Virus record (IMG/VR): IMGVR_UViG_3300025127_000109
Location: 1-36,755 of that record
Reading direction: 5' to 3' (one strand)
DNA from: a virus
Length of the DNA stretch: 36,755 nucleotides
The translations under genes were made by a program, and so were the position numbers. How positions within the stretch are numbered: position 1 is the stretch's first letter; every line of letters begins with the position of its first letter. Positions 14,813 to 21,991 of this stretch are shown here, piece after piece. The notes under the pieces were generated by a model. That model did not search any database, had not been told where the DNA came from, and saw nothing but the letters and a program-made list of their open reading frames with translations.

Positions 14813-15787
14813 TTAAGCTGTTCGTCTCCATACATACGCTACTATGTATGGTTGTATGTTGTTGTGAGCACTAGCTGTAGGACTAGTTGTGGGATCACTT
14901 GTTAGTCCTACGTTAGGGGCTTGAAAACTGCTGGCTGACTTTCTAGCATTATAACTTTCACTACCATCGTGACCATAGCTTGCTGTTGCTGTACTTGATG
15001 TTACAGCTCCAATACCAAAAGGAACTTCACCGTTTCTAAAAACAAAGTGCTTGTGATCACGAACTGGTACTTGACTGTCGGTTAAAACGTGAGAATAAGA
15101 ACCACCAGTTTCTCTGACGCTATTAAATCTACTGTCCGTGCTTTGTGAAACAATAACTCGACCTCTACCAAACTGCTCCCAAGTTCCCATTCCTAGTAGT
15201 GTAGCTGGGTTGGTCGAAACATTTGCGTTCATATATAATGAACCAACTGGATAAATAGCAGCCATAACACTTGATTTAAGTAACATAGCAGCCGTAATAG
15301 AATTATTGGAAATTGTTACCTCTCCAACATTGTTCATAGTAACGTCACCACTAAGTTTCTGAGACTGAAACCCGGTGCCGTCTCCGATTAGAATTTCTTG
15401 GTTAGATACTGTAAAGGCTGTTAGGTCGCCAGTACTACTTGCATTTCTTACTACTACAGTATTACCTGCAACATTTTGAATTTTTGCAAAAGTTACAGCG
15501 CCAGTCTGAATATTTTCTGTATTAACTGCACCGTCAGCTATCTTAGCGTTATTAATAGCGTCATTAGCAATCTTTCCTCCAGCAATACTAAGGTCGTCGT
15601 ACTTGGTGGCGGTAACGCCACCATCCTTTATACCTAGCTTCCCAGCGTTTCCACCAGAAGTAATTAGTTCAATTGATGATTCGTCAGCTGGGTCGCTAAA
15701 AGTTGCTCCATCAGCTATCGAATTAAGATTCGTGCTAGTAACAGTATCCGTGCTACCAAATGATCCATTTGTTGATATGATTGCCAT
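14813..15787 (-). CDS. Tail fibre/collar-like protein, 324 aa
   Basis: The N-terminal half has short repeats built on 'GKIANDAINNAKIADGAV' and 'NTENIQTGAVTFAKIQN', typical of trimeric phage fibres. The C-terminal part is a receptor-tip-like domain: 'YPVGSLYMNANVSTNPATLL', 'GTWEQFGRGRVIV', 'VRDHKH', ending 'NNIQPYIVAYVWRRTA'. That ending is common in short tail fibres, where His pairs can bind iron. It starts one base into the previous stop (TAATG) and precedes the S74 fibre, so the two probably form a two-part adhesin. Confidence 0.85.
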   Translation of the reverse strand: MAIISTNGSFGSTDTVTSTNLNSIADGATFSDPADESSIELITSGGNAGKLGIKDGGVTATKYDDLSIAGGKIANDAINNAKIADGAVNTENIQTGAVTFAKIQNVAGNTVVVRNASSTGDLTAFTVSNQEILIGDGTGFQSQKLSGDVTMNNVGEVTISNNSITAAMLLKSSVMAAIYPVGSLYMNANVSTNPATLLGMGTWEQFGRGRVIVSQSTDSRFNSVRETGGSYSHVLTDSQVPVRDHKHFVFRNGEVPFGIGAVTSSTATASYGHDGSESYNARKSASSFQAPNVGLTSDPTTSPTASAHNNIQPYIVAYVWRRTA

Positions 15788-18264
15788 TATTCTGCTAGTT
15801 GTGTTGATCTCATAGAAGTAGTACCCTCAACCTCGATAGCTCGTATTATGGGCCTACCTATTGTATTATTAAATTTAAATTGTATTCCGTAACCTCTTTG
15901 GTTACCTATTCTACCACGAATGGAAAGGTCTTTCTTTGGTTCTATTGTTCCCGTGCTTTGTAGGAAATTAATAAAGTCTGGATTCTCAGTTTCTATATTT
16001 ATATCCACACTTGATTGAGTCCCGTTATTGTCAGCTCCTTGAACGTGTAGGTCGAACTCTTTCCATTTTTTTCTATCCATACTTCCAAGGGTATACTGCC
16101 TGGTGGTTGCTTCTGCTGTAATTGGAGTAGGTATACTTTCGTCCCCAATGCCAACGACTACCAAATCATCGCCTTGTTCTCTGAAGTCAAGTCTATGAAT
16201 GCCTCCAAATCTGTTTACACAATAAACCCCACGGAGATTTCCTTCCCCAGCAACTATTAAGTTATCAATGTCCCAGTTAGTATTTTCGACACTATCAACA
16301 CTTTCCCATTGTTTGTTAAGAAAATTGTAAATAAGTATTACATTATTTCTTTGGGCCGTAACTGGTTGATTATTTTCATCAAAAGAGTTTAGTGGAACGG
16401 CGATAAAATAACGATTATCAAAATAAACAGCTACTGAGTTTTGCCATTGGTCTCTGTTAATGTTCTCTATTGTTACATTAATAGGTTCACTTAGTGGAGT
16501 CTCTGTTCCACGAAGATTGTACTCATCCAAGAACTCCGTTCCGTACACTCCGTTGTCAGAAAGAAATATAACTCTATTTCCCACTTGAACAATTGATTTT
16601 CTAGCTACGCAACCAACTTCGTTGGTTAGTAGCTGAGATGTAGCCCCTTGTAAACTAGTAGTGTTCTGAATTAAGTGTATACTGTTTCTGTTGAAGACCA
16701 TTAACTTGTCCTCAGCGAATGAGTGCAAACCTACATTAAAGTCAGCCTCCCCAGCATTAAATCTGTACTGACCAAATACTTGGTCATAGGTATCACTATC
16801 CAGTATGTCAGAAGCAATTACCTCGTCCAAGATTCCTCGTGCAGTAAAGTCATTTTCAATAGTGCCAGGAACAAATCTAAAAGGCATTACCAGTCTACGC
16901 TGGTGATACACAGCGTACTCTGGCGCTGGCATATGTATGAATCCCATACCTACTGATATTTCTCTTTGAAAAATAACACCAGTAAAACCAGTACTTTCGT
17001 CTGCTCCTTTTGTTGGGAATGTTATTTTGTCATTAGCATCATCAACGCTTGATACTACAAATGAATCACCAACAGCATAGTCAGAATCTCCTTTAGCAGT
17101 TACTGTTACAATGTCCCCGGTGTTCATACCAGCAACAGCCCCAGTACCAAACTCAACAGTAGCTACTCCACTTTCAATTTTTACACCATTAGCAACAGCA
17201 GATATTTCGCCGGGCTGTGTATAAGGGCCACTAGGAACTAATTGAAAGTTGTAAGAAGCTGTTCCAGTTTCACCTGGATTGCCAGCTCCATTTGCCGTAA
17301 ACACAGTACCTACTAAATTATTAGCAGCACCCAAAGAAACAAAGTTTGTGTCACCGGGATTTACTATAGTGTAGGACTTGCCAGTTTCAAAACTTCCAGC
17401 AGCTACTGGGTCAAAGTTGCCATTCCACTCAAGTGCAGTTTGTCCGTTTCTGAACACAAACACTTTATTGAACGCTTGAAGCATTGATGATTTTTCTGGA
17501 ACAGTTTCTCCGCTTGGGTAGTTAATTTGTGTTACGGCGTTAGTAGCTAAGTTCTTAGCAATAACTTTACTGTTTGACGCAATAAATATGTACTGACTAG
17601 CGTCATCATTTGGATCACTAAACCCAGCACTATCAAAAACCAGAGTAACTTTATTGATATCAATGTCCATATTGAAACCAATTACCGCTGAAGTACTTTG
17701 AACGTTTAAAAGAAAACTTAAATCTTGCGGCAATGCGTTACCTACAGAGTACGATGTCGCACTTACCGTTCCAGAAAGAACATAAGTAATTGTAGTTGTA
17801 TCAGTACCAGAAGTGACCCCAGTTATAGTGTGTGTTCCGTTGGGGTTTGTTCCAGTTCTGGGACTAAACCCTATTCCTTGAACAATAACTTCATTGCCTA
17901 TTACAAATGAATGACCTACTTCAATCGCTGGATTATCTAGCACTAGACTTACTACTTTAGTTGAATCATCTAAACTAGCTGACCTAATTGTAGTAGGCAG
18001 CATAGTTGTAATATTATCTCCAAGTTGATTCTCTGTAGGAAGTCTTAAAACTTCTCCGCCTACAGCAAAGGGAGCTTCAACAATTTGTATGCCCTTTCTA
18101 ACTTGAGCTTGTCCATTACGATCAAGGCGTAAGTTATTTGAAGTAGCAAGAACGCCCCGACCTAGTTGGTCGGGTCTTAGTCGATTATTAAAACCTATAA
18201 AACCGACATCGCCATCCTGGGCGATGCGGTCATCAAGACTGCCGTATGAAGTATATCTACTCAT
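15787..18264 (-). CDS. Tail nozzle/tubular-B-like protein, 825 aa
   Basis: Beta-rich protein with a conserved opening 'SRYTSYGSLDDRIAQDGDVG' and 'ATSNNLRLDRNGQAQVRKG', a start I associate with podoviral tail-tube or nozzle proteins. An inserted Gly/Thr-rich module ('GSFETGKSYTIVNPGDTNFV') looks like a small beta domain also found in marine phage structural proteins. The C-terminal third has propeller-like strands ('EDKLMVFNRNSIHLIQN', 'VGNRVIFLSDNGVYG', 'VAVYFDNRYFIAVPLN'). It is likely the distal tail tube of a podovirus. ATG 18264 overlaps the preceding stop (TAATG); an in-frame ATG at 18276 would add four residues. Confidence 0.75.
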   Translation of the reverse strand: MSRYTSYGSLDDRIAQDGDVGFIGFNNRLRPDQLGRGVLATSNNLRLDRNGQAQVRKGIQIVEAPFAVGGEVLRLPTENQLGDNITTMLPTTIRSASLDDSTKVVSLVLDNPAIEVGHSFVIGNEVIVQGIGFSPRTGTNPNGTHTITGVTSGTDTTTITYVLSGTVSATSYSVGNALPQDLSFLLNVQSTSAVIGFNMDIDINKVTLVFDSAGFSDPNDDASQYIFIASNSKVIAKNLATNAVTQINYPSGETVPEKSSMLQAFNKVFVFRNGQTALEWNGNFDPVAAGSFETGKSYTIVNPGDTNFVSLGAANNLVGTVFTANGAGNPGETGTASYNFQLVPSGPYTQPGEISAVANGVKIESGVATVEFGTGAVAGMNTGDIVTVTAKGDSDYAVGDSFVVSSVDDANDKITFPTKGADESTGFTGVIFQREISVGMGFIHMPAPEYAVYHQRRLVMPFRFVPGTIENDFTARGILDEVIASDILDSDTYDQVFGQYRFNAGEADFNVGLHSFAEDKLMVFNRNSIHLIQNTTSLQGATSQLLTNEVGCVARKSIVQVGNRVIFLSDNGVYGTEFLDEYNLRGTETPLSEPINVTIENINRDQWQNSVAVYFDNRYFIAVPLNSFDENNQPVTAQRNNVILIYNFLNKQWESVDSVENTNWDIDNLIVAGEGNLRGVYCVNRFGGIHRLDFREQGDDLVVVGIGDESIPTPITAEATTRQYTLGSMDRKKWKEFDLHVQGADNNGTQSSVDINIETENPDFINFLQSTGTIEPKKDLSIRGRIGNQRGYGIQFKFNNTIGRPIIRAIEVEGTTSMRSTQLAE

Positions 18265-18506
18265 TAGCAATCCCAAGCACGACGACTCCAGTAGTTAGCT
18301 GACATTTTCCCTTTGCCTTTTATACCTGCGCTACGAGCGCAGTAGCTTTTTTTCCTAGCTGGTCTGTTCTTTTTTATCGTCATATTGGCATCACCAAACC
18401 TTATAAGTTTTTCTTTGCCACCTTCGCAGGCTTTAACGACAAACTTCTTTCCACCTTGTACCTCTCGGCGAGGTACATTGCACTTCATCTTTGACTTATC
18501 AGCCAT
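18264..18506 (-). CDS. Small basic Cys-containing protein, 80 aa
   Basis: Starts at ATG 18506 ('MADKSKMKCNVPRREVQGG'). A beta segment 'KFVVKACEGGKEKLIRFGDA' is followed by a basic tail ending 'MSANYWSRRAWDC'. I recall similar short proteins in many cyanophage and marine phage structural regions, with spaced Cys and an invariant '-YWS--AW' ending; no function is established. Four spaced Cys could bind a metal. It overlaps the nozzle gene by one base. An in-frame ORF start at 18563 overlaps the upstream gene and is less likely. Confidence 0.75.
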   Translation of the reverse strand: MADKSKMKCNVPRREVQGGKKFVVKACEGGKEKLIRFGDANMTIKKNRPARKKSYCARSAGIKGKGKMSANYWSRRAWDC

Positions 18507-18507
18507 A

Positions 18508-19032
18508 CTAGAAAGGTAAAAATTTTCTTTTTGTTTCTGTTCCGGGACGTCTACTATTATCAATTGAATAAGGTCTGTCTCTCCAGTTTACAAATACAGT
18601 TGTGTCTTTAAGTTTAGGAACACTAGTTTTTACTGTTTCCCTTTGTGGAACTACGTTCCTTGTCTGAGTAGTATTATTGTTACTTGCACCTCTGCCTCGT
18701 AATTTATTAATACCATACGCTGCACCAGCCCCACCAAGACCAACTTTTACTCTGTTGCTTGTTACCTTTGCGTTATGTGCAGCTGTGTCCTCTACGAGTT
18801 TTCTGTTTTGCTTTCTTGACTGCTCATTAATAGCGTCAGTCATTCCTTTGGTTGTTTTTAAACCAGTTGGTTTGCCGTCTGGGCCTAGTATGTCTTTATT
18901 TGGACTTATAGGTTTTTTAAGCTGATCTTTTGTTACTTGGTCTTTTTTAGTAAGCGATCTTTTAAAATCTTTAAATTTTTTTCCAACTTGTTGGATTAAT
19001 GTAAATGTTACTCTTCCTGATGATGATGACAT
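18508..19032 (-). CDS. Hypothetical basic protein, 174 aa
   Basis: Strongly basic at both ends ('GKKFKDFKRSLTKKDQVTKD' near the N terminus, 'RRPGTETKRKFLPF' at the C terminus), with a Gly-rich hydrophobic patch in the middle ('VKVGLGGAGAAYGINKLRGR'). No family is recognised. It lies between the tiny lysine-rich proteins and the nozzle, so a DNA-binding or packaged virion protein is plausible. Its stop and the next start are 1 nt apart. Confidence 0.65.
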   Translation of the reverse strand: MSSSSGRVTFTLIQQVGKKFKDFKRSLTKKDQVTKDQLKKPISPNKDILGPDGKPTGLKTTKGMTDAINEQSRKQNRKLVEDTAAHNAKVTSNRVKVGLGGAGAAYGINKLRGRGASNNNTTQTRNVVPQRETVKTSVPKLKDTTVFVNWRDRPYSIDNSRRPGTETKRKFLPF

Positions 19033-19074
19033 ATTTTATTTTGGTTAAATTTTGAAATATTATACCACGTAGGT

Positions 19075-19320
19075 CTATTTCTTTGTTCTTACTTTTGCTT
19101 TGGGGGTGTTGGCGACGACTGTTTTTCCTCTAGCTCCTGCCTTCTTCTTTTTTCTAGCAGTACTAGCTCTTTCCGCTTTCGTGAGAGATAAAGCCTTTCT
19201 TTTAGGGAGACAACGGTCTGGGTTCTTCTTGTCCTTAGACGTTCCACAAGGCCCTTTGATTGATCCATCAGTTCCTATCCTTACCCAGTTTTGTTCTCTC
19301 CATTGTTTGAGTTGTCCCAT
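19075..19320 (-). CDS. Lysine-rich protein, 81 aa ('GPCGTSKDKKNPDRCLPK' family)
   Basis: 'NWVRIGTDGSIKGPCGTSKD' and 'KKNPDRCLPKRKALSLTKAE' form a small Cys-containing fold, followed by a tail packed with Lys/Arg ('RASTARKKKKAGARGKTVV'). This sequence type recurs in marine phages and giant viruses as I remember them, without a proven function. Charge suggests binding to DNA or to the acidic interior of the capsid. It is last of five tiny basic genes; its ATG overlaps the preceding stop. Confidence 0.8.
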   Translation of the reverse strand: MGQLKQWREQNWVRIGTDGSIKGPCGTSKDKKNPDRCLPKRKALSLTKAERASTARKKKKAGARGKTVVANTPKAKVRTKK

Positions 19321-19490
19321 TATTTTGCCTTACGTTTACGACTCTTTGATTTCTTAGCGTAGTTTGGGTCTTTACAATACTTAGACGCAGCCATATTTGC
19401 ATACGCACTAGGGTATGTATCAAACGTACGCCTAGCCCAAGCCTTTCCGGCTGGGCATATCTTACCCCCGCTTTTTGCTTTTTTTGCCAT
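19320..19490 (-). CDS. Lysine-rich DUF5872-like protein, 56 aa
   Basis: Opens with 'MAKKAKSGGKICPAGKAWAR' and continues 'RTFDTYPSAYANMAASKYCK', ending in a Lys/Arg tail. The core with two Cys and 'FDTYPSAYAN' is a small family I associate with aquatic phages and algal viruses. The function is unknown; it is likely DNA- or virion-associated. It overlaps the next start by one base (TAATG) and the 40-aa gene upstream by 29 nt. Confidence 0.75.
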   Translation of the reverse strand: MAKKAKSGGKICPAGKAWARRTFDTYPSAYANMAASKYCKDPNYAKKSKSRKRKAK

Positions 19491-19584
19491 TGTTTACAAT
19501 TGATCTTAATAGTTTAGCTTGCCCGGCGTGAGCCTTTGACGCCTTCTCTAATTTTCTAGCGACGCTTAGTATTTTTTTGTGCAT
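19462..19584 (-). CDS. Tiny basic helical protein, 40 aa
   Basis: Starts at ATG 19584. The product is one amphipathic basic helix 'MHKKILSVARKLEKASKAHA' followed by 'GQAKLLRSIV' and a basic end. It overlaps genes on both sides by 29 nt in different frames. The pattern 'KILSVA-KL-KASK-HA-QAK' is familiar from marine phage small proteins, which supports a real gene despite the length. Confidence 0.65.
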   Translation of the reverse strand: MHKKILSVARKLEKASKAHAGQAKLLRSIVNNGKKSKKRG

Positions 19585-19690
19585 TTTTAGTTTTCTTTAA
19601 TTTTTTAAAATCAGCCCCAGTAATTTTATTACGAGGTGGTGCAACTCTAGCCAGCTTCTTTTGCTTTGAACTGTACTTACTGAATGGCAT
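19556..19690 (-). CDS. Tiny basic protein, 44 aa
   Basis: Starts at ATG 19690 with 'MPFSKYSSKQKKLARVAPPR', then 'NKITGADFKKLKKTKNAQ' and a basic end. The 'SKKQKKLA-VAPP--KITGADF' pattern is one I associate with short aquatic phage proteins. About a third of the residues are Lys or Arg. Its start overlaps the preceding stop (TAATG). Likely virion-associated or DNA-binding; unproven. Confidence 0.7.
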   Translation of the reverse strand: MPFSKYSSKQKKLARVAPPRNKITGADFKKLKKTKNAQKNTKRR

Positions 19691-19785
19691 TATTTACACT
19701 TTCCTTTTTTGCCCATCTTCTTAGCTTTCTTTTTTTTGGGTGGACGACCTACTTTACTTCCGTATGTTCCTTTTCCTTGTGGCAT
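19690..19785 (-). CDS. Tiny lysine-rich protein, 31 aa
   Basis: 'MPQGKGTYGSKVGRPPKKKK' followed by more Lys and one Cys near the end. The G-R-P-P-K-K stretch resembles an AT-hook-like minor-groove binder. It is the first of five consecutive basic mini-genes. The region before its ATG has an AAGGA motif, a better ribosome-binding site than most late genes here. Confidence 0.7.
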   Translation of the reverse strand: MPQGKGTYGSKVGRPPKKKKAKKMGKKGKCK

Positions 19786-19806
19786 AATATATCCTTTTGT
19801 TTATGG

Positions 19807-20424
19807 TTAAATGTCACTCCTTATTTTGAAGTAACTAAATGCTACGAATAAAGCTATAATCATTGCTATCCAAAGTCCAGTATCTTTTAACTCTGGTATA
19901 GGAACTAAATCAGTACTATAAATTTGACCAGGTGCAGTTAAGCGAACTTGCATAGTACCTATTGCATCCGGTGAAAAAGATGAGAACACAGCAGCATAAG
20001 TACTGTCTCCAGCTAAAGTTATTGTTCCATTAAAAGGTTCTTCGTACCTTTCAAAACCTTCAAAGGTACTAAGTTGCCCTCCGCCAAAACCTATGTTGGG
20101 GCCATCATTAAATATTAAAGGGCGATCAAATATAAACTCAGCCTCTAGGTTGTCATAGATTAACAATGAAGTGTCTTGAGTTCCTTCTGTTAAACTGCTA
20201 GAATAGTTTTCAAATACAAACTGTCCACCTACTGACGTTGTAAATATCATTGGATTATAGTAGGTCTTACCACCCTCTGGGTTAAAATCAGAAACGCTGT
20301 AAGTTTCATCTATTTCAACAGCTAGGTCGTAGACGACGCTGTTTAATTGTACAGCACCCCAAGCTATTGAAACAAATAACAATGGGGCAAATAAAAATTT
20401 TATTTTTTGAAGATAGACGTACAT
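19807..20424 (-). CDS. Secreted/anchored protein with PEP-CTERM-like tail, 205 aa
   Basis: The N terminus is a signal peptide ('IKFLFAPLLFVSIAWGAVQ'). The body is beta-rich and acidic with Tyr/Phe/Asn: 'YSVSDFNPEGGKTYYNPMIF', 'GQFVFENYSSSL', 'DTSLLIYDNLEAEF', 'YAAVFSSFSPDAIGTMQVRL'. It ends 'VPIPELKDTGLWIAMIIALF' plus a short basic stretch 'YFKIRSDI'. That ending (P-x-P-E, one membrane span, basic end) resembles PEP-CTERM sorting signals, and the body resembles secreted PEP-CTERM proteins of verrucomicrobia-like bacteria as I remember them. The match to the motif is imperfect. It could be a host-derived surface protein, or a spanin-like or exclusion protein. Confidence 0.55.
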   Translation of the reverse strand: MYVYLQKIKFLFAPLLFVSIAWGAVQLNSVVYDLAVEIDETYSVSDFNPEGGKTYYNPMIFTTSVGGQFVFENYSSSLTEGTQDTSLLIYDNLEAEFIFDRPLIFNDGPNIGFGGGQLSTFEGFERYEEPFNGTITLAGDSTYAAVFSSFSPDAIGTMQVRLTAPGQIYSTDLVPIPELKDTGLWIAMIIALFVAFSYFKIRSDI

Positions 20425-20564
20425 ATTGATGCAAACTCTTTAAAGGCTCTTGATATTATATTGTTTTTAGGAAGAAACATAACTATAATAGAAAAAATTC
20501 CTATGTACGCAAATAGCATACCCAGTAGATTTTCTTTATAGTTTTCGACTATATATTGTATCAT
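20400..20564 (-). CDS. 54-aa single-span membrane protein
   Basis: One hydrophobic span ('LLGMLFAYIGIFSIIVMFL', about residues 13-31) between a short polar N terminus and a basic C-terminal half ('PKNNIISRAFKEF'). Its ATG overlaps the stop of the acidic protein (ATGA), and its end overlaps the next start by 25 nt, so it is almost certainly translated as part of the operon. It could be a holin- or spanin-like lysis component; unproven. Confidence 0.7.
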   Translation of the reverse strand: MIQYIVENYKENLLGMLFAYIGIFSIIVMFLPKNNIISRAFKEFASICTSIFKK

Positions 20565-21361
20565 ACTTGTCTTGCCCCTTCTGGAGATACCACTATTACC
20601 TCATCTGGTATAACAACTGGCTCTTCCTTATTTAGAATCATTCCAGATTCATCGCTTTCTATATCCGAGTGAGGTTTGATTTCATCCATATCATCAATAA
20701 CCTCTGTAGCTTCTTCTTCTGGCACGGCTTCTGCTATGTCCTCTTCTTGTGGCTGATCGGCTTCCTCTGTATTTTTTATTTCTTCACTATTAACCTCTTC
20801 TGAACTTTGCTCGGATTTCTCTGCACTTCCTCCATCTTCCTTGCTGTTGTTAGTACTTTCTTCTTGGGCTTGTGGTTCTTGGCTCTTGGTTTCTTCGGCG
20901 GGCTGTGACTCTACTGGTGATACCTTGGCTTCTACCTTAGCCACTTCATTTTTTACTGCAGCAATCTTTTCCTTCATTACTTCTCTCCCCCAGGAGTCCA
21001 AGGCGCTGAAGTCTACAAAGTTATTTATCACCGGGGGGAATCTTAGTCTTTCGTGAACTACATCATTGGCTACGCTGGCTACAAATACTTCGGTCTCATC
21101 TACTGCTATATTAGTTTGTGTAACTGCAGCTGTGCTTACTGCTACAGTTCCAGCAGCCCCAAGTTGTGTTATCTTGTCAACTACTGGCAACTCCTTGATT
21201 CTTCCTAGGAGCGTTTTCTTAGCCCGCCTAGCACCGTCTTTAGCTGACTTGAGAGCTTCTTCAGCGTCCTCCCGGCTAGGGCCTTCGACTTTGCCACCAA
21301 GGACTTTATCGAGGCTGTCACGGAGTTCAGATAGTTTTTGTTGAGCGCTTTTGTAATCCAT
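20561..21361 (-). CDS. Acidic, Glu-rich protein, 266 aa
   Basis: Begins with a basic helix ('AQQKLSELRDSLDKVL', 'AKDGARRAKKTLLGRIKEL') and a small Ala/Thr patch ('AAGTVAVSTAAVTQTNIAV'). Residues ~150-255 are an acidic, Ser/Gln/Glu-rich tail that is probably disordered. No family is recognised. An acidic tail could balance the basic mini-proteins encoded downstream, for example as a chaperone or as a virion component, but this is speculation. I use ATG 21361; an in-frame start at 21385 adds eight residues. Confidence 0.65.
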   Translation of the reverse strand: MDYKSAQQKLSELRDSLDKVLGGKVEGPSREDAEEALKSAKDGARRAKKTLLGRIKELPVVDKITQLGAAGTVAVSTAAVTQTNIAVDETEVFVASVANDVVHERLRFPPVINNFVDFSALDSWGREVMKEKIAAVKNEVAKVEAKVSPVESQPAEETKSQEPQAQEESTNNSKEDGGSAEKSEQSSEEVNSEEIKNTEEADQPQEEDIAEAVPEEEATEVIDDMDEIKPHSDIESDESGMILNKEEPVVIPDEVIVVSPEGARQV

Positions 21362-21423
21362 TGAATAGGGAAACACCAAGAGCAAATGCTCTTGGGTTTA
21401 TTGCATACATTACATTTCTTCAT
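21205..21423 (-). CDS. Possible zinc-ribbon mini-protein, 72 aa (overlaps acidic protein gene)
   Basis: ATG 21423 lies directly after the holin-like gene's stop. The first residues 'MKKCNVCNKPKSICSWCFPI' carry two CxxC pairs spaced by seven residues, a zinc-knuckle pattern. The rest runs for 157 nt in another frame through the start of the acidic protein gene and is Lys/Leu-rich. Only the first ~20 codons lie in otherwise unused DNA. It may be real, or the CxxC pairs may be chance. Confidence 0.3.
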   Translation of the reverse strand: MKKCNVCNKPKSICSWCFPIQWITKALNKNYLNSVTASIKSLVAKSKALAGRTLKKLSSQLKTVLGGLRKRS

Positions 21424-21424
21424 A

Positions 21425-21829
21425 TTATTTAACTGAGGATGAACCAAAGTAAAAACCTACTATGGCTAGAACTGTTTGGCGTATCTCTGGTAGTATAACA
21501 TACCCGTGCAAGGTCTGAAATGTTGTACCCTTTTTGAACCCAAAGAACTTACTATACTCACTAGCTACTGTTACTCCTTCGTCGCTGTGAGCTAGAATAA
21601 AGGGAGCTATAATTACTCCAAATAAAACTGTTACTACAATAACTCTTCGCACCCAAGCGCCACCATCGCCAGTACGTTTAGCAGCTGCATCAGCGCTTGC
21701 GCTTGATGCCTCTTGTTTTTTTATGAGATTATTTACATTGTTCTGTTGAGCAGTCACCATTGTGCCGATCAACTTAAACAAGAACCCAGATGCACCACCA
21801 CCTAGCATTGCTATGAGTTCAGTAGTCAT
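21425..21829 (-). CDS. Holin-like membrane protein, 134 aa
   Basis: A Gly-rich N-terminal helix ('MLGGGASGFLFKLIGTMVTA'), a polar linker, a span 'VIVVTVLFGVIIAPFILA' (about residues 63-80) and a C-terminal span 'TVLAIVGFYFGSSSVK'. This layout resembles three-span holins of the gene-transfer-agent type, which end in '-GFYFG-RS'. It would form the membrane lesion at lysis. The match is moderate. It starts by ATGA overlap with the 51-aa membrane gene upstream. Confidence 0.6.
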   Translation of the reverse strand: MTTELIAMLGGGASGFLFKLIGTMVTAQQNNVNNLIKKQEASSASADAAAKRTGDGGAWVRRVIVVTVLFGVIIAPFILAHSDEGVTVASEYSKFFGFKKGTTFQTLHGYVILPEIRQTVLAIVGFYFGSSSVK

Positions 21830-21981
21830 TTTAAATCCTTCAGTAACTTATAAATAGAAAGTCCAAGAAACACAAAAGTCATTACTCCAACTATTAGGCT
21901 AACTATGCTGTTTACGCTTTGTAGTCCCATACAAGCAAAAAATCCAGTTGATCCTACAGTTCCTCTAAGTATAGTTTCCAT
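21826..21981 (-). CDS. 51-aa membrane protein, holin-like cluster
   Basis: Hydrophobic through most of its length, with one or two spans ('SIVSLIVGVMTFVFLGLSIY') and a basic end 'KLLKDLK'. Its TGA overlaps the ATG of the holin-like gene (ATGA), indicating coupling. Small paired membrane proteins of this kind are common in phage lysis cassettes (holin/antiholin), which is the only support for a role. Confidence 0.65.
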   Translation of the reverse strand: METILRGTVGSTGFFACMGLQSVNSIVSLIVGVMTFVFLGLSIYKLLKDLK

Positions 21982-21991
21982 AATAAAAAAT

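Noticed and set aside
18677-18925. 82-codon Leu/Pro-rich ORF on the + strand
   Set aside because: Antisense to the basic 174-aa gene; the Leu/Pro pattern mirrors its Lys/Gly codons.
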